A stretch of 64,000 nucleotides of DNA, taken from Copromyces sp. CBS 386.78 (Eukaryota > Ascomycota > Sordariomycetes > Sordariales > Sordariaceae). The DNA lies in NCBI GenBank assembly GCA_030685235.1, contig MU839088.1, forward strand, positions 1 to 64,000. The letters are read 5' to 3'. The notes under the pieces were generated by a model that had not been told where the DNA came from, searched no databases, and saw only the letters and a list, made by a program, of their open reading frames with translations. Within the stretch, counting starts at the first letter, position 1. Every line of letters begins with the position of its first letter. Made by a program: the position numbers and the translations under genes. This document shows, one piece after another, positions 13,847-23,960 of the stretch.

Positions 13847-13963
13847 TGTCACAGGATTGTGACTAGTATATAGTAGTGCATCCCGATATTCGTTGGCAAG
13901 CGAACATCGTCCTATCTTTTATAGGTTTGGCGAAGTGGTTAGATGCACTGCCGCCCTATCATA
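13847..13963 (+). repeat. Right LTR of the TRIM-like element
   Basis: 117-bp repeat of 2747-2838 joined to 13504-13528. It starts TGTCACAGGATTGT and ends CCCTATCATA, followed by the target duplication AATAG. Confidence 0.82.
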
Positions 13964-14504
13964 AATAGTAAGCTTATTACTATAGAGCAAAAAAGGGAAA
14001 AAGAAAGAAGAAAAATAAATAAAAAGAAATCTAAAACTATTACTATTAGTAGTGATAAAGAAGAAGATAAAGAAGAAGAAGATGAAGAGGATAATAATAT
14101 TATTATTAATTATAAGGATAAAATTAGGAAAGGAAAGGGTATTATATATAAGGAAGATGGTGAGGATGATGAAGATGTTAATTTAGAAGATTTAAACGAA
14201 GAGGAATTGGAGGAATATAAAAGGGAAAATATGATATAATAATAGTTTTTAGAAATATATAATTATTGGTTATTTTATATATATTTCACTTATTTAAAAT
14301 TAATAAATATTTTAAAAAATAAATAAATAAATAAAACAATTAACTTATAATAATAAAAATATTTTAAATTTTGAATGAAAATATTATATTAATTATTAAA
14401 TTAATTTCTTTTTAATATATTATTTAATTTTAAATAAATATTTTGCTTTAATACCTTTAATATTAATTCTAATATTTTAATATTATATTTAATATTTTTA
14501 GTAC

Positions 14505-14637
14505 TTTTAGTACACTTTTAGTACTTTTAGTACTTTTAGTACTTTTAGTATACTTTTAGTACTTTTAGTACACTTTTAGTACTTTTAGTACACTTTTAGT
14601 ACTTTTAGTACACTTTTAGTACACTTTTAGTATTAAA
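14505..14637 (+). repeat. Minisatellite array of AGTACTTTTAGTAC units
   Basis: About a dozen tandem copies of TAGTACTTT or TAGTACACTTT. Inverted relatives (CTAAAAGTAC) form an array at 17289-17455. It lies just downstream of the hAT transposase stop and could be subterminal repeats of that transposon. Confidence 0.8.
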
Positions 14638-14742
14638 GTAAAAATAAATATACTATTTTACTATTAAAAGTATTATATTAATATAATATGAAAATAGTAA
14701 ATCTTATAATTAAAGTAATAAAATAATTTAAAATAAATATAA

Positions 14743-14802
14743 TAATAATAATAATTAATAATAATGATAATAATAATAATAATAATAATGATAATAATAA
14801 TA

Positions 14803-14884
<82 letters not shown>
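14743..14884. repeat. (TAA)n/(AAT)n microsatellite
   Basis: About 140 bp of nearly uninterrupted ATA/TAA trinucleotides. The apparent poly-Ile frame on the minus strand is an artefact of this repeat. Confidence 0.9.
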
Positions 14885-14929
14885 GATAATATTTTTTATA
14901 TTTTTTATATTTTTTATATTTTTTAAGCC

Positions 14930-15055
14930 TTAGAAGCATTCTAAGCCTTGTAAGCCTTCTAAGCCTTATAAGCCTTTTAAACCTTCTAGGCCTTCTAGGC
15001 CTTCTAAACTTTCTAAGTTTTCCAAGCCTTTGAAGCCTTCTAAACCTTCTTTGGT
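14930..15055. repeat. Imperfect 9-10 bp tandem repeat (CCTTCTAAG)n
   Basis: About twelve degenerate copies of CCTTCTAAG or CCTTCTAGG in tandem, followed by a pyrimidine-rich stretch. No coding content recognised. Confidence 0.75.
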
Positions 15056-15442
15056 TATTTCTTTCTTTTTCTTTCTAAAGAATTCTAATTTCTAAGCTTT
15101 TCAAGGTTATTTAAGCCCTTGTCCGTCAGCTGGTTTAAAAAGGAGGCTTAAACCTAGTCATTTGACTATCAATATAACCCTACCTACCCTCCATCACCTT
15201 AATCCTACCCTCCCGTTTTAAGTAAAGATTTTCTACCTTTTTAATTAATAATACCTTATTAATAGGTATAAACGGTTAATTCTTTAAGAAATGAATAAAA
15301 TGAAGTATTCTTATATTGAAAAAACTAATCTATATATACCCTTTCATCCCCTTGATTTCCTTTTCCTTTTTTCTATCCAAATTAACAACCTTCTTCTTAT
15401 CTTTTTACCCCCAAAGCTTCAACCTTCTTCTTACCTTCCAAT

Positions 15443-16713
15443 ATGGAATCGTTTGAAACCTTCTTTCAAGAAAGTCTTGAACTTCTATCTACCCCTATTT
15501 CTTAAGTTCGTTTTTTTTTCCTTTTTTTTTCCTTTTTTTCTTCCTCTTTTTCTTCTTCCTTTTTTTTACTAATTTTTCTTTAGGATAATGCCCTCTTCTC
15601 TATTCCTACAATAGAAGACTTCGAGCAACCTAATCCGAATTTTCTAAATTTTAGATCTGTTTTTAAAATAAATAATACCCTTTTTTTCGTTTTTTCTTTC
15701 CTTTCTTTTTCTTCATTTTTCCCCCTTTTTTTCTTCCTTTTCCCCTTTCCCCCTTTTTTTCTTCCTTTTCCCCTTTCCTTTTCTTCCTTTCCCTCCCTTT
15801 TTTTTCCTTTTTCCCCCTTTTTTTCTTCTTTTTTTCCTCCTTCTTTTCTTCTTTTTTTCCTCCTTCTTTTTCTTCCTTTTTTCCTCTTTTTCCCCCCCTT
15901 TTCTTCCTCCTTTTTCCCCCTTCTTTTTCTTTCTTTTTCCCCCTTCTTTTTCCTTATTTATTTTCTTCTTTTATTTTCCTTTCTTTTTTCCTTTTTTCTT
16001 TTCTTTCTTTTTTATTATTTTTTACCTTTTATTTTTCCTTCATATATAAAGGTAAATATTTATACTAATTTTTCTACCCACTTCCAAATATCGAAACAAT
16101 CTTCGATCCTCTTCCTCACGATAGTTCTATTAATAACCAATATATTCAACCGGTATTTAACCTATTTCCTTCCTTTCTTTTTTTCTTCCTTTCTTATATA
16201 ATTATCTTATATTTATTTATTTACTAATATTTCTTTTATTCTAGTTTTCAATAGTTTATCCTTCTTCTGAATCCGTTCAACCTATCGAGGTTTTCCAGCC
16301 TTCCGAATCCGTTCAACCTATCGAGGTTTTCTAGCCTTCCGAACCAGTTCAACCTATTGAAGTTTTTAAGCCTTCTGAATCCGTTCAGCCTATCGATATT
16401 TCCCAACCTTCCGAACTTTCTCTTACCCTTACTATTCAGGGTATTCAATATTCGGTTAATTGTACCGAGGTTAGTAAAAATAATCCTTTTTTTCCCCCTT
16501 TTTACTTATATACTAATATTTCTGTTTTATTATTTTTAGTTATTTTTCCGTAGAATTATTTCCCCTACCCTTTCGTCTTCCAGCCCTCCTTCCAGCCCTC
16601 CTTCCAGCCCTCCTTCCAGCCCTCTTCCTATTCCTCGTAGAAAACCGGGTAGGCCTCCTAGTTCTAAGAATAAGAAGAATAGGGTAGAAAAGGCTTATAA
16701 GGGCCGTAGATAG
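15443..16713 (+). pseudogene. Spliced AT-hook ORF within the AT-rich transposon block
   Basis: Not recognised as a named family. The model starts at ATG 15443 (MESFETFFQESLELLS). Pyrimidine-rich introns with TAG acceptors lie before 15584, before about 16082, before about 16244 and before about 16540. The third coding piece contains four tandem 12-residue repeats of the type PSESVQPIEVFQ (36-bp DNA repeat, 16256-16400). The fourth encodes a Ser/Pro repeat and then RRKPGRPPSSK, an AT-hook, ending in a basic tail at TAG 16711-16713. Two internal stops (TAA at the first donor, TAG in repeat two) each replace a likely Gln codon, as RIP would produce. Possibly an accessory gene of the adjacent hAT-like element, flanked by inverted minisatellites. 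Exon borders are approximate. Confidence 0.45.
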
Positions 16714-17288
16714 ATATTTCTATTATATAAGATTTTTTTTTCCTTTTTTTATCTTTTTTTCTTTTTCTTTTTTTCTTTTTCCTTCTTCTAGTTCTTTTTT
16801 TCTTTTCTTATTCATTTTTTTCTTTATTTCCTATTTAGGTCCTCTAGTTTAGTTAAATTATTAAACCTATATATATAAATAACCTCAAAAAAATCTAACT
16901 TATATTAGGCTATAAAATAATTTATTAAGTATTAGATTTTAAATAATACAAAATTTATTATATAAAATATTAGTAATCCTTTATTACTAGTACTTTTCTA
17001 ACTACTATATTATTTTAATATTTAGTTAATAGAAAAGAACCTCTTAGAATTATATACTATTATATAATTATACGTATAAAATAGAATTTAAATATATTAT
17101 TATTATAGTAAAATTATAAGTTCTAAAACTATAAATAATACGATTAAAGTATAAATAAAATAAAGAATAATATGAAAGTATAAAAGAAATAAAAAATATA
17201 ATATTATTATTATAAATATAATTTTAAATATATATATTTATAAATAAAAATATTTAAATTACTACTAAAATACTAAAACTAATACTAT

Positions 17289-17455
17289 AGTACTAAAAGT
17301 ACTAAAAGTACTAAAAGTACTAAAAGTGTATTAAAAGTACTAAAAGTGTACTAAAAGTACTAATTTTGTACTAAAAGTACTAATTAGTACGGGATTAGTA
17401 CTAAAAGTACTAATTAGTACAGGATTAGTACTACTCTAGTATTTTTTAGTACAGT
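17289..17455 (-). repeat. Inverted minisatellite array (AGTACTAAAAGTAC units)
   Basis: Tandem CTAAAAGTA units with GTGTA and TTAGTAC variants, the reverse complement of the 14505-14637 array. Together they bracket the 15443-16713 ORF. Confidence 0.8.
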
Positions 17456-17704
17456 AAAACTAAAAATATATATATATTTTAATTATATTTTAAATTTATC
17501 TAATCTTTCTTTATATATTATTTGAGTTAGAATCTTATATTTATTTTTCTATAATTAATTATTACCATATTTATTTTGGAAAAGTTTGGATATTTATAAT
17601 TAAATCAAGAAAAATATTTTGCTTATAAAATAACCTATTTTATACGTAATTATTTTTATATAAATTATCTATAATTTAAAAAGTTAAAAAAAAACGATTT
17701 TCAA

Positions 17705-17835
17705 AAATTAGTACTTTTAGTATACTAGTCTAGTACTCTAGTCCAGTCCAGTACTTCTCTAGTCCAGTACTGAGGCCGTACTAGTACTAGTACTAAGTAC
17801 TAATACTAGAGTTGTACTAATTAGTACCGTACTAA
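17705..17835. repeat. AGTACT-rich palindromic tract at the edge of the AT-rich block
   Basis: Dense overlapping TAGTACTAG, AGTACTAGTACT and CCAGTCCAGTACT motifs just before the composition changes from AT-rich to balanced at about 17830. Probably the end of the hAT-like element with its subterminal repeats. Confidence 0.55.
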
Positions 17836-18891
17836 TTCCCAACCCTGATCCAAGCTCAACCCAACCCTCCAGGGCCCAGGGGTTCCTTTCCCGGCATCTT
17901 TCATAAATGACAGACTCCCTCGACCCTTATTACTACTGCAAGAACAGTCTAGTGAGCGACACATCAAACACCAAGAGAGCCGACAGCAACAACAACAAAG
18001 AAAGTCTTGAAGCCAATAGACAATGAGTACCAACCAAGCAACCAACCAGAAAACAAGGTAATTAAGACTAAAAAGTACATATCCTATAAAAAAACAAGTA
18101 ATAGCACACGTCCAAGCAAAAACAGCAAACCCAGTTTGCTGCCAATGCCATAAGGGGGTATATTCTTTCCCAAAAAACAAAAAAAAAACAAAAAAAAACA
18201 ATGATCGACGCCTCCTCCATGTTTGTTTGCTTCCTTCCTTCCTTCCTTTCCATGTGTTTCGTGTTGTTGTTGTTTTGCCGCTCAGCAGCAATTGTGTGAG
18301 AGAGCCCGTCGATTGCCATGCCATGAAACTCCGTTCTTCCCGCCCGTCCGTCCGTCCGTCCGCCCCGTCGCCGCCGTATCGGCGTACATGTATATCAACC
18401 AAACCTGTGGCTTTCTTCCCCTTCCGTCCCCTGCCCCGATGATATTACAGATGCGAGATGATAAAGAAAAACAAGTGATGACCCACGTATTAGAACAGTG
18501 TTAGTAAGACAAAATGAAGGAGTGGCAGAAGGATAGAAAGACAAACAGACATGGAATAGCCCGAGGAAAAGACCAACACCACCAAAAATGCAAACACTCC
18601 CCCACCCCCCCCACGAGCGTAACGAAAACCCAGCCCACGTTGGATGCCATCTCGCGTGCTTCTCCGATTCTTTCTGGAAAAAGAAACATGAACCAATGGG
18701 TATATCCGACCAACAAACCTACGCTGAAAGCATAATCAGTAAAACGAAAAAAAAAAAAAAAAAACCCAGTCAAACGCCTCGAAATGCGACCACAGCCACC
18801 ACTCCCACTTCTCTTCGTTGAGAATTATATCCTCAAAAGACAGCTGTCGACGCCGGTCCATGAGTATGTGATGTTGAGGTTGTCATCCCTA
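17836..18891. other. Intergenic, probably 3' flank of the acetyltransferase gene
   Basis: Balanced composition. Contains A-rich runs at 18178-18200 and 18749-18765 and a GT/CCGT-rich stretch near 18340. Overlapping short open frames occur on both strands but none has a recognisable domain or consistent splice signals. I support no gene here. Confidence 0.5.
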
Positions 18892-20366
18892 CTAGAGCCC
18901 CCTCACAAGATTCACACCCCCAACTCCAAACTTCCTCAACTCCTCCGGCCCCGCATCCACCACGATCGTGATCCTCTTGGCGCCCAACAACACGCCGGCA
19001 AAGAAGATGCCCACAATCAGCAGCAGCGCAACCAGCGTGACAGTCGCAATAGCCGTCAGCTCGGCCCTCACGATCCTCGACACCCTTCTCCTTCCTCCCG
19101 TCCCTGACGATCCAGCTCCCACTCCCACCGAACCAGTTTCTTTTGAGCCACCGCTGCACTGCTGTGATTGCTGCCACGCGAACTGCGTCGTATCTACGCG
19201 GGGCATATCGCTCGGGCTGATGGTTTCCGTCTTTCGGAGCTTAAGCTGCTGCGCGCCGGCGGTGTAGCGGAGTTCGGTGAGCATGGATTGGTGAGAGGAG
19301 AAGTGGTAGTGCGACTCGTTGGTGGCGGCGCGCATGAGCGCCGGATTGACGCAGAGTTTGGCGAGGCGGTCGAGTTCTTCGGCTTGGGACTGGGTTAATT
19401 GATTTTGCTGGCCTCCGGCAGCGAAGGAACGTTGCGAGGTTGGTGACGAGAAGGAGCGGCCGCAGGCGAGAGCTTCCTTGAGCGAGTCGACGGTTGAGCC
19501 GGCGTCGACTTTCCGGGGGATCCCGGCGAGGGGGCGGAAGCGTGCGGGAACGCCGACGGCGAGGTTGAGGGGTGGAACTGACTTGGTTACTACACTGCCG
19601 GCGCCAATGACGGCTCCGTCGCCGATTGTTACGCCGCCTCTGTGAAAAGGGGGGTGATGTTAGTAGGGGCAACCTTGGTAGCACAGAAAAGGAGGTGGGT
19701 CCGGTGCAGGGAAAAGTAAACAAAGGGAGATGAGAGCCGTCTCCACAGGAAAAGGGGGAAGAAGAAATTCTAGAACAATGCAACTTACAGGATAGTAACA
19801 TTAGCCCCGATCCACACACCATCGCCGATGGTGATGGGTTTTCCAATGCTGCTCCTCTGAGACTCCCGAGCCTCAGGGTGAACCGGATGGCCGACGCTCA
19901 CGAGTGTACAGTGAGGTCCAATGTTGCAGTTCTCGCCAATAGTAACGTCGGCAACAGGTGTATCCATAATAAAGCAGCCCCGGTTGATGAAAGTTGAGCC
20001 TCCTACCCGGAGACGCAATCCATAGTCGACGAAAAAGGGGGGCTTGACGAAGGGAGTGAGAGCCTTGAGAGTTGGCTCGCGGAAAGTCATGTCATGTGTA
20101 ATAGCGCCATCTTCTTTCCTGTTCCGAGCCGGTCGGATGATGCTATCGAACGAGTCAGTTCACTGTGATGATCAAGATTTGGTTGCATATCTGTAGACTC
20201 ACTCAAGAAAGAGGCTTGTTCGAACATCGGGTGTAGCATCTTCAGGCATGCTGTTGAAGCGTCTACAGGCTTGGGCGCACCGATCCCTGGCAGCGCGGAA
20301 GTCGTCAAGACCAGCAGGGAAGGATACCCCTGCCGCGCCTAGAGGCTGCTTTTCGATGTTGTCCAT
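18892..20366 (-). CDS. Sugar O-acetyltransferase (MAA/LacA type) with C-terminal membrane anchor
   Basis: Exons 20366-20203, 20142-19789 and 19639-18892, with introns opening GTGAGT and GTAAGT, give 421 residues. Residues 1-60 hold a maltose-acetyltransferase N-terminal helix region. About 60-200 is a left-handed beta-helix acetyl-CoA transferase with hexapeptide repeats ([47 protein letters not shown], then GVPARF). The family transfers acetyl groups from acetyl-CoA to sugars such as maltose or galactoside. HP-rich loop residues (GHPVHP) carry the catalytic His typical of the family. The usual length is about 180-230 residues; here about 190 more follow, Gln/Ser-rich and then one transmembrane segment ([20 protein letters not shown]) near the C-terminus with about 35 residues after it. 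The first two introns disrupt no motif. Start chosen as the first ATG in the conserved frame. Confidence 0.85.
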
Positions 20367-23006
20367 TGCGTATGTAGTGAAGCAGTAGAGGGTTGACTGC
20401 TAAGAAGGAGAGTGGTGTGTATTTGTTTGGCGGCTGAATGATGTAGTCGAGGGCAGGTGCGGCTTGGTTGTGTTATGTAGTTTGTGTGCCCGCTGTGCCG
20501 ACCGTGTGGTGAGAGACCCAGATTTGCCGGGGGAAAAATGGTCGGGGTTAGGTAAATAGATGTTAAAATACAATTCTGCGGCTGCAAAATTGGGCCAAAA
20601 TATCGAGTTGGTTTCGAATAGATGGGGGAAAGCCAAGCTTTGTGCCTGGAGTGAATCGACCGACTTGTAATGAGGATTGGCGCCTTTGCCACTCCTGGTG
20701 CAATTCCAAACTTGCCCGTGCCACGAAAGGTTTGGCGAAATTTGGTATAAAAGCCCGGACTCAGTTGGGACGGGCCTCTTCTTGATCTGTTCTGGGGACG
20801 GGTCCCTGGACGGCCCTGGATGCTAGGCTGACCCCACGGATGGGTTCGATCACTTCCCCGGACAGGGGTAGACGGGTCCAAGATGACGGGACTGAGAAAT
20901 TCCAGGGGGGGCACAAAGGCAAAATATGACAGTGTGGTTGTTTTTAGCCAAGCCTCGGAAGTCGGAATCAACTTGTTTGTAGCAGTGTCGTCAGGAAGTT
21001 GGAGTCGACGATGCCTTGCACAGCGGATTTTAATACAGGGGTGATGCTTGAACCTGGAAAGCACACGAGGTATTGGTGGAGGAGGTCATACTGGTATATA
21101 AGTTGGACCGCTGTCCGTTGCTCCATCCATGGCATTTTACAGTATTAGCTGACAGGTGCAACCAAACCACCAACACTGCAAACCCATGAACGTCTTACAC
21201 GAAGCGAAGCCGCGAGTGCAGCAACTACCGTACAATACGAGGCCCCAAACAACGGGGTAAACGTGATGGTACGTAAGCTCGGAGCATAGCCTGCAAATAA
21301 CCGCTTCGCTGAGTCATGATGGCATATTGTTGGTATTCATGCTGAAGTTTATGTCGCTGACGCCGTTGTTGTTGTTGTTGTTGTTGTTGTTGTTGGCATG
21401 GTGGAAAATGGAGGAGGCGGGTGCGTACGGTATTGAGATCAGGAAGTTCGCGCTTGAACGAACCCCTTTCGGTGATTCAACATGGGACCCGGCCTTGTTG
21501 CCCCTGGCTAGCGCCCTGAACAGTAGCCGTTAAAGCTGCCGCTTATTACCGACCACGATTTTTTGTTGCGCGCATACTGTTGACGATACTGCCTGTCCTG
21601 CGTGTCATGTCAATCCATTTTGCTCCCATGTGGCCGTTTGGTGGATGGAGTCGTCGTGCGAAGCTATGGAGCTGAAAAGGGTGGAAAATCGCATATCGCC
21701 CCGACCGCGTTCAAACATGTTCGGAGGCTGATGGAAGGCCGGAAGCCAAGCCCAGAGGTTGGAATTCGAAGAAAAAAAAAAAAAAAGGAGGCACCTTGCC
21801 GCCGTGTGACCTCCGCGAAAAGGTTCACCCTTGTAGTTGCCCCCCGGGCCACTTCCGCCCTTCCGGGACCAGCGGGTTGACGAGCTACTGCAGTTTGTCG
21901 CGTGCAGACGTGCAGAAGTGCATGGCAGCGGATCCATGTCCACCATTTTTCCCCTGGCATTAGCAGACATTAGCGCATTTTCAGGGGTTCGGGGACCACC
22001 CCCGTCCATGCCGTACCGTCCCATGCACGACGACGCATGTCATATAATGGCTGCCTTGTGTTCGTTCTCGAAGGGACAACTCCGGAGCTGAGAAATGATG
22101 GATCGTGCATCAAAAGTCCCTCAACCGCCCAACACGGCGTCTGGACCCGAGACCCCAGCGCCGCGGACATGAGGCACCGACCCCGCGGAGCAGGCACGGC
22201 AGAAGCAGAAGCTGGAACAGACCCGGGGTTACAGTACGCAATGCCGCTCGGCGAGCGGCGTCAATTCGCATTTCACCCAAAGAGACGGACGCGCGGGCGA
22301 GACAGAAAAAGGGCCAGCAAGTGCAGGCAGCATGTGCTGCGTCATCAAGATCAGATCAACTGCGTGGCGTCATCAAGTTGTTGCCAAGCGCCCTGTTTGG
22401 TGTCGGGAACAGAATCGACGGACTCATCCTTTCCGCTTTTGCCAAGGTGTGTGGCTTTGGGAAGAGTATAGGGTGTGGTGCCATTCCACTATATAGTTCT
22501 AGTAGCTAGTTAGGACAGTTTGTTCGTTGGAATTTCCATGATGCATAATGAGGGTGTAGTGTACTCAGTGTAGCTAGTGGTCGCCCAGAGCCTCCCCACT
22601 GACCACAGGAGCTCGACCTAGGCGTGGAAGGCTCCATCCGGTCGGGTCATCCGTCTGTTCCGGTTTCTCCGCGGGCGCCTCCAAGCCAGGATTTTGCACG
22701 GTATCCGTAGGTATTGGACCGGAGGAGTTTCTCAAGGTGATCATCCAGGTGTGGCTCCCTACGCAGTAGTCATTCCTAGATGGTCGGCGACTACCACGTT
22801 GTACCCGAACTCCCACTCGGCCGCCGTCATTGTGTCTCATTCTCGGCCAAATTTGAATCATTTTCGTCGTGCTCCGTGCCGTGTATACCGTGAGTCCATT
22901 TGATCCCGCACTCCCGCCCATCCCGCACATTCCGCACCCAAATCCATAGCCACGGTACATGTACGCTGATACAATTGGTAATTGATAATCACCGTGTCAG
23001 GTTTCA
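20367..23006. other. Intergenic; no supported gene
   Basis: Holds the upstream region of the acetyltransferase, a (GTT)n microsatellite at about 21367-21395 and a poly(A) run at about 21772-21786. An ORF of 128 codons on the minus strand (22574-22960, Gly/Met-rich start) lacks domain support and may be the 3' part of the 23.0-24.0 kb locus. Other frames are overlapping shadows. Confidence 0.4.
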
Positions 23007-23960
23007 TCAATTTCCATCCAACTTCCGGCCAACCCTGTCCTCCTTGTCCGGCTTGTCGGCGGGGAGCTCACTCCTCCCCACTGAGCCTCGGGCGCCGTCG
23101 CTGGCGTCATCGGAACGGGTATCGATCATGGCGTTCGCATTGTTGCGCAGCGGGTGGCTCTCGTGGCTCCCTGCACCGTGGTCACGCTCGCCTCGGCAAC
23201 CTTGGCGAGTCTCCTGTGGGTGCGCTAGCGGGAGACCCATAGCAAACATTAAACCCATGCCCGTGCCCATGGCGATCCCCGTTTCAAAACCACGGCGGAA
23301 GTCTGGAGTCCAATTGGTGACAGACGGATCGCCGCTAGTGCTAGTTTCAGGACCAGCTGCACTTTCTGTCTGGGGAGGTTGAGGGGCCGGAGGGGTCTGA
23401 TTGCGCTGTTCCTGTGTGTGCTGATCCGATGGGTTCGGAGAGTCGCTAGTGTGGTCAACTACGGCGCTGGGCGGCCTCGAGTTCCTGTTAGTTTTGGAGC
23501 CTATGACGAATCTATAGCGGTTAGCGAAGTAACGGTATTTCTTTTTTCGGAAACAATTTCATTCTGAAATCCCTGCCACTTCACACATGCCTTGATGAGG
23601 TAAATGCTCCTGCTGTCCACGCCGAAACGTATCGGCGACACTATGCCTTGCGGGTGGAGTGACTTGGAGTTGGGGGTTGGTGGGTAGGTAGTTGTAGGTC
23701 GAAGTGGCCGTCGGCATGTTCGTGTAGGTTGGTGCCAGACGGCTGCTCCCGCTTCCCTGGGCTTGGACCGCGTGGCTGGAAGCGCCCGGAACTTGAAGAA
23801 CCGCTACAGGGTTCCGTCCAGGACAGCGCCAGAGATGGCACGTATATTGGTCCTTGTGAGTTGGGTAACAGGCGGTTGAGCAGAGCTGGGAGCCGCAGTA
23901 GATGCAGGCCAAGACCTGGGCAACAGGCTGGACAAAAGCCATGGGCATGTTTGGCATCAT
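23007..23960 (-). CDS. Hypothetical protein, two-exon model
   Basis: Not recognised. Model: exon 23960-23585, an 84-nt intron (donor GTGAAG, a CTAAC branch-like motif 20 nt before the CATAG acceptor) and exon 23500-23007, giving 289 residues. The frame rejoins cleanly across the proposed intron. The N-terminus has a Cys-rich segment (CIYCGSQLC, then CHLWRC) within residues 18-50. A long Ser/Thr/Pro/Gln-rich linker follows, then a short hydrophobic Gly/Met stretch (GIAMGTGMGLMFAMG). Codon use is uneven towards the C-terminus, and another frame looks more coding after about 23230, so the end may be wrong or frameshifted. Start is the first ATG in frame; an upstream exon cannot be excluded. Confidence 0.3.

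Larger units (their letters stand above)
2747..13963 (+). mobile_element. TRIM-like LTR element (552 bp before insertion), split by Gypsy-A
   Basis: Two 117-bp direct repeats beginning TGTCACAGGATTGT. The left one is 2747-2838 plus 13504-13528, interrupted by Gypsy-A. The right one is 13847-13963. They differ at only a few C/T and G/A positions. The element is flanked by the 5-bp duplication AATAG (2742-2746 and 13964-13968) inside the hAT exon. The internal region 13529-13846 is only 318 bp and has no coding frame, as expected of terminal-repeat retrotransposons in miniature. The LTR contains TGGCGAAGTGG (TTGGCG... in the right copy), matching the Pol III A-box consensus. GGTTCGATTCC, a perfect B-box, lies at about 13550-13560, 3' of the left LTR. 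A non-autonomous element probably mobilised by a Gypsy relative (inference). Confidence 0.75.
1..14239 (+). pseudogene. hAT-family transposase gene, split by nested insertions
   Basis: Remnant of a hAT DNA-transposon transposase whose 5' part lies left of the window. Exon pieces are about 34-308, 1457-1489, 1570-1824, about 1990-2139, 2386-2746 and 13964-14239, with GTAAGT-type donors and TAG acceptors between most of them. The 3' piece (about 2400-2590) encodes the hAT C-terminal dimerisation block: a W-P-TLA-MA-KYL stretch, then ASIEREFSF and a K-R block. The reading frame resumes at 13969 after the nested insertions and runs as a Lys/Glu/Asp-rich tail to a stop at 14237-14239. Only two premature stops were seen in the exons I translated (near 235, Q-like; near 2580, W-like), both TAG of RIP type. 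Codon use is extremely AT-rich. Not expected to be functional because of the insertions. Confidence 0.8.

Noticed and set aside
14673..14939. 88-codon minus-strand ORF of almost pure isoleucine
   Set aside because: It is the translation of the (TAA)n microsatellite.
14505..17455. CRISPR-like array of short repeats
   Set aside because: Units are contiguous minisatellites without unique spacers in a eukaryotic genome.
17821..18402. 193-codon minus-strand ORF
   Set aside because: Overlaps several equally long frames, starts at a non-ATG-supported context and has no domain; treated as a shadow.
20339..21064. 241-codon minus-strand ORF upstream of the acetyltransferase
   Set aside because: Overlaps the real start of the acetyltransferase in another frame; no motif; probably promoter or 5' UTR.
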